Assembly: GCA_037176905.1 (NCBI GenBank)
Contig: JBBBWG010010279.1
Coordinates: forward strand, 1 to 21,914
DNA from: Azolla pinnata
Taxonomy: Eukaryota > Streptophyta > Polypodiopsida > Salviniales > Salviniaceae
Reading direction: 5' to 3'
DNA: 21,914 bases
Shown: piece by piece, positions 21,195 to 21,914 of the stretch
Numbering within the stretch: the first letter of the stretch is position 1
How the letters are laid out: each line of letters opens with the position of its first letter
The notes under the pieces: generated by a model
Told to the model about the DNA's origin: nothing
What the model saw: only the letters and a program-made list of their open reading frames with translations
Databases searched by the model: none
Position numbers and translations under genes: made by a program

Positions 21195-21838
21195 TGTCCA
21201 GCCGAGTGAGTTAGAGAGACAAACAGAGCAAAATCACAACGATTTCTCAAAAAAACTCGGGCAGCAATGGCAGGCTTTGGGTTCTGGGTTTTAGGGTTTA
21301 GGGTTTGAGGATGTGGTCTCTGTCTCTCTCTCCCTCATTCATGGAAAAATATGCTGACTTTATCCTTCTTAGTTTCTTTCTTATTGTTTCCCTGGAGACA
21401 ATCTGATAACTTCCTCCTTTACCACATGGCATTCCTGAAACATTCCATATCCAAAATTACATATATTAGTCATTCAACAACGAGAAAGGTAGTAGAATCA
21501 CTCTCTCTGGCTCCCTCTCTCCCTCCCTCCCTTCCTTTCTAAGCGCCACTGGAAGGGGCCAGTGTCTCCATTCTACTAGGCCTACACCTCGGCCAGTGCC
21601 TGATGAGATGACTAGATCTGAAGGAAGCAAGGAGATCGATTCCACAGAGAGTTGCCCCCACCCCTCGGGAGGGAGGGGGGGGCGAGGGAGAGAGGTGCAA
21701 TTGGGCATGGATTTCAACGCAATCTCTAGTGCCGCAAACAAGAATGCAGAAGAAAGGAGGGGCATCTTATGTTCAAAACAAATGCCAAAGCCGAAAAGCC
21801 GCAGCCATGGAGGTGGGATGGTACATTAGGGTTAGAAA

Positions 21839-21841
<3 letters not shown>
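21195..21841. other. Upstream region of the HAD gene
   Basis: No supported coding sequence. The stretch carries CT-rich tracts (21318-21337, 21498-21540), a G-rich run near 21670-21685 and one further TTAGGGTTA motif at 21828. Short frames on both strands here have no recognisable domain. Confidence 0.45.
21289..21310 (-). promoter_or_regulatory. Telo-box pair upstream of the HAD gene
   Basis: On the minus strand this reads CAAACCCTAAACCCTAAAA, two overlapping telo-boxes about 95-115 nt upstream of the HAD start codon, in the expected promoter or 5' leader. In plants, telo-boxes close to start sites act with other elements in genes of dividing cells and can recruit telomere-repeat-binding factors. 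Its role here is an inference from position. Confidence 0.55.

Positions 21842-21914
<73 letters not shown>
21842..21914. repeat. (GA)n microsatellite at the window edge
   Basis: At least 36 uninterrupted GA units (73 bp) run to the last base. The true length is cut by the window. Read on the minus strand it is a CT tract about 650 bp upstream of the HAD start codon. Confidence 0.97.

Overview
The window looks like nuclear DNA of a land plant. The evidence is spliceosomal GT-AG introns in two genes, plant-type TTTAGGG/AAACCCTA motifs near genes, a CACTA transposon end, an mTERF-family gene, and a fused sulfotransferase-like/class IV aminotransferase gene of a type known from plants. A moss or other non-seed plant is my best guess (compact introns, a bacterial-like subfamily IB HAD phosphatase), but the sequence alone does not settle it.

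Layout. 1-3950 is a transposon graveyard. A decayed CACTA (En/Spm) element lies on the minus strand: transposase relic at 1-1137, then an array of 11-12 bp subterminal repeats, then a CACTACAAGG terminus at 1962. A second, more decayed CACTA-like end faces the other way from 2794, with the same repeat grammar in opposite orientation. A LINE-like zf-RVT relic sits at about 3733-3948 (minus). 3950-5970 is AT-rich intergenic DNA with microsatellites.

5972-6985 (+) is an intronless mTERF-like gene, probably organelle-targeted. 6986-9629 is intergenic: two short tandem duplications, a 50-bp GATC-rich satellite, and a pyrimidine-rich leader.

9630-17010 (+) is a 19-exon gene, reconstructed here exon by exon, for a 571-residue protein joining an N-terminal sulfotransferase-like P-loop domain to a C-terminal PLP class IV (branched-chain aminotransferase-like) domain. 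17011-19108 separates it from the convergent gene at 19109-21194 (-), which has 5 exons and encodes a 241-residue HAD subfamily IB phosphatase with all four motifs. The window ends in a (GA)n tract of at least 73 bp.

The three genes are unrelated neighbours; nothing suggests an operon-like or clustered pathway. The most distinctive structures are the paired inverted CACTA subterminal arrays, the GATC-rich satellite just upstream of the aminotransferase-like gene, and tandem repeats inside the HAD gene's introns, one of which duplicates a splice acceptor. I found no convincing new biological system.
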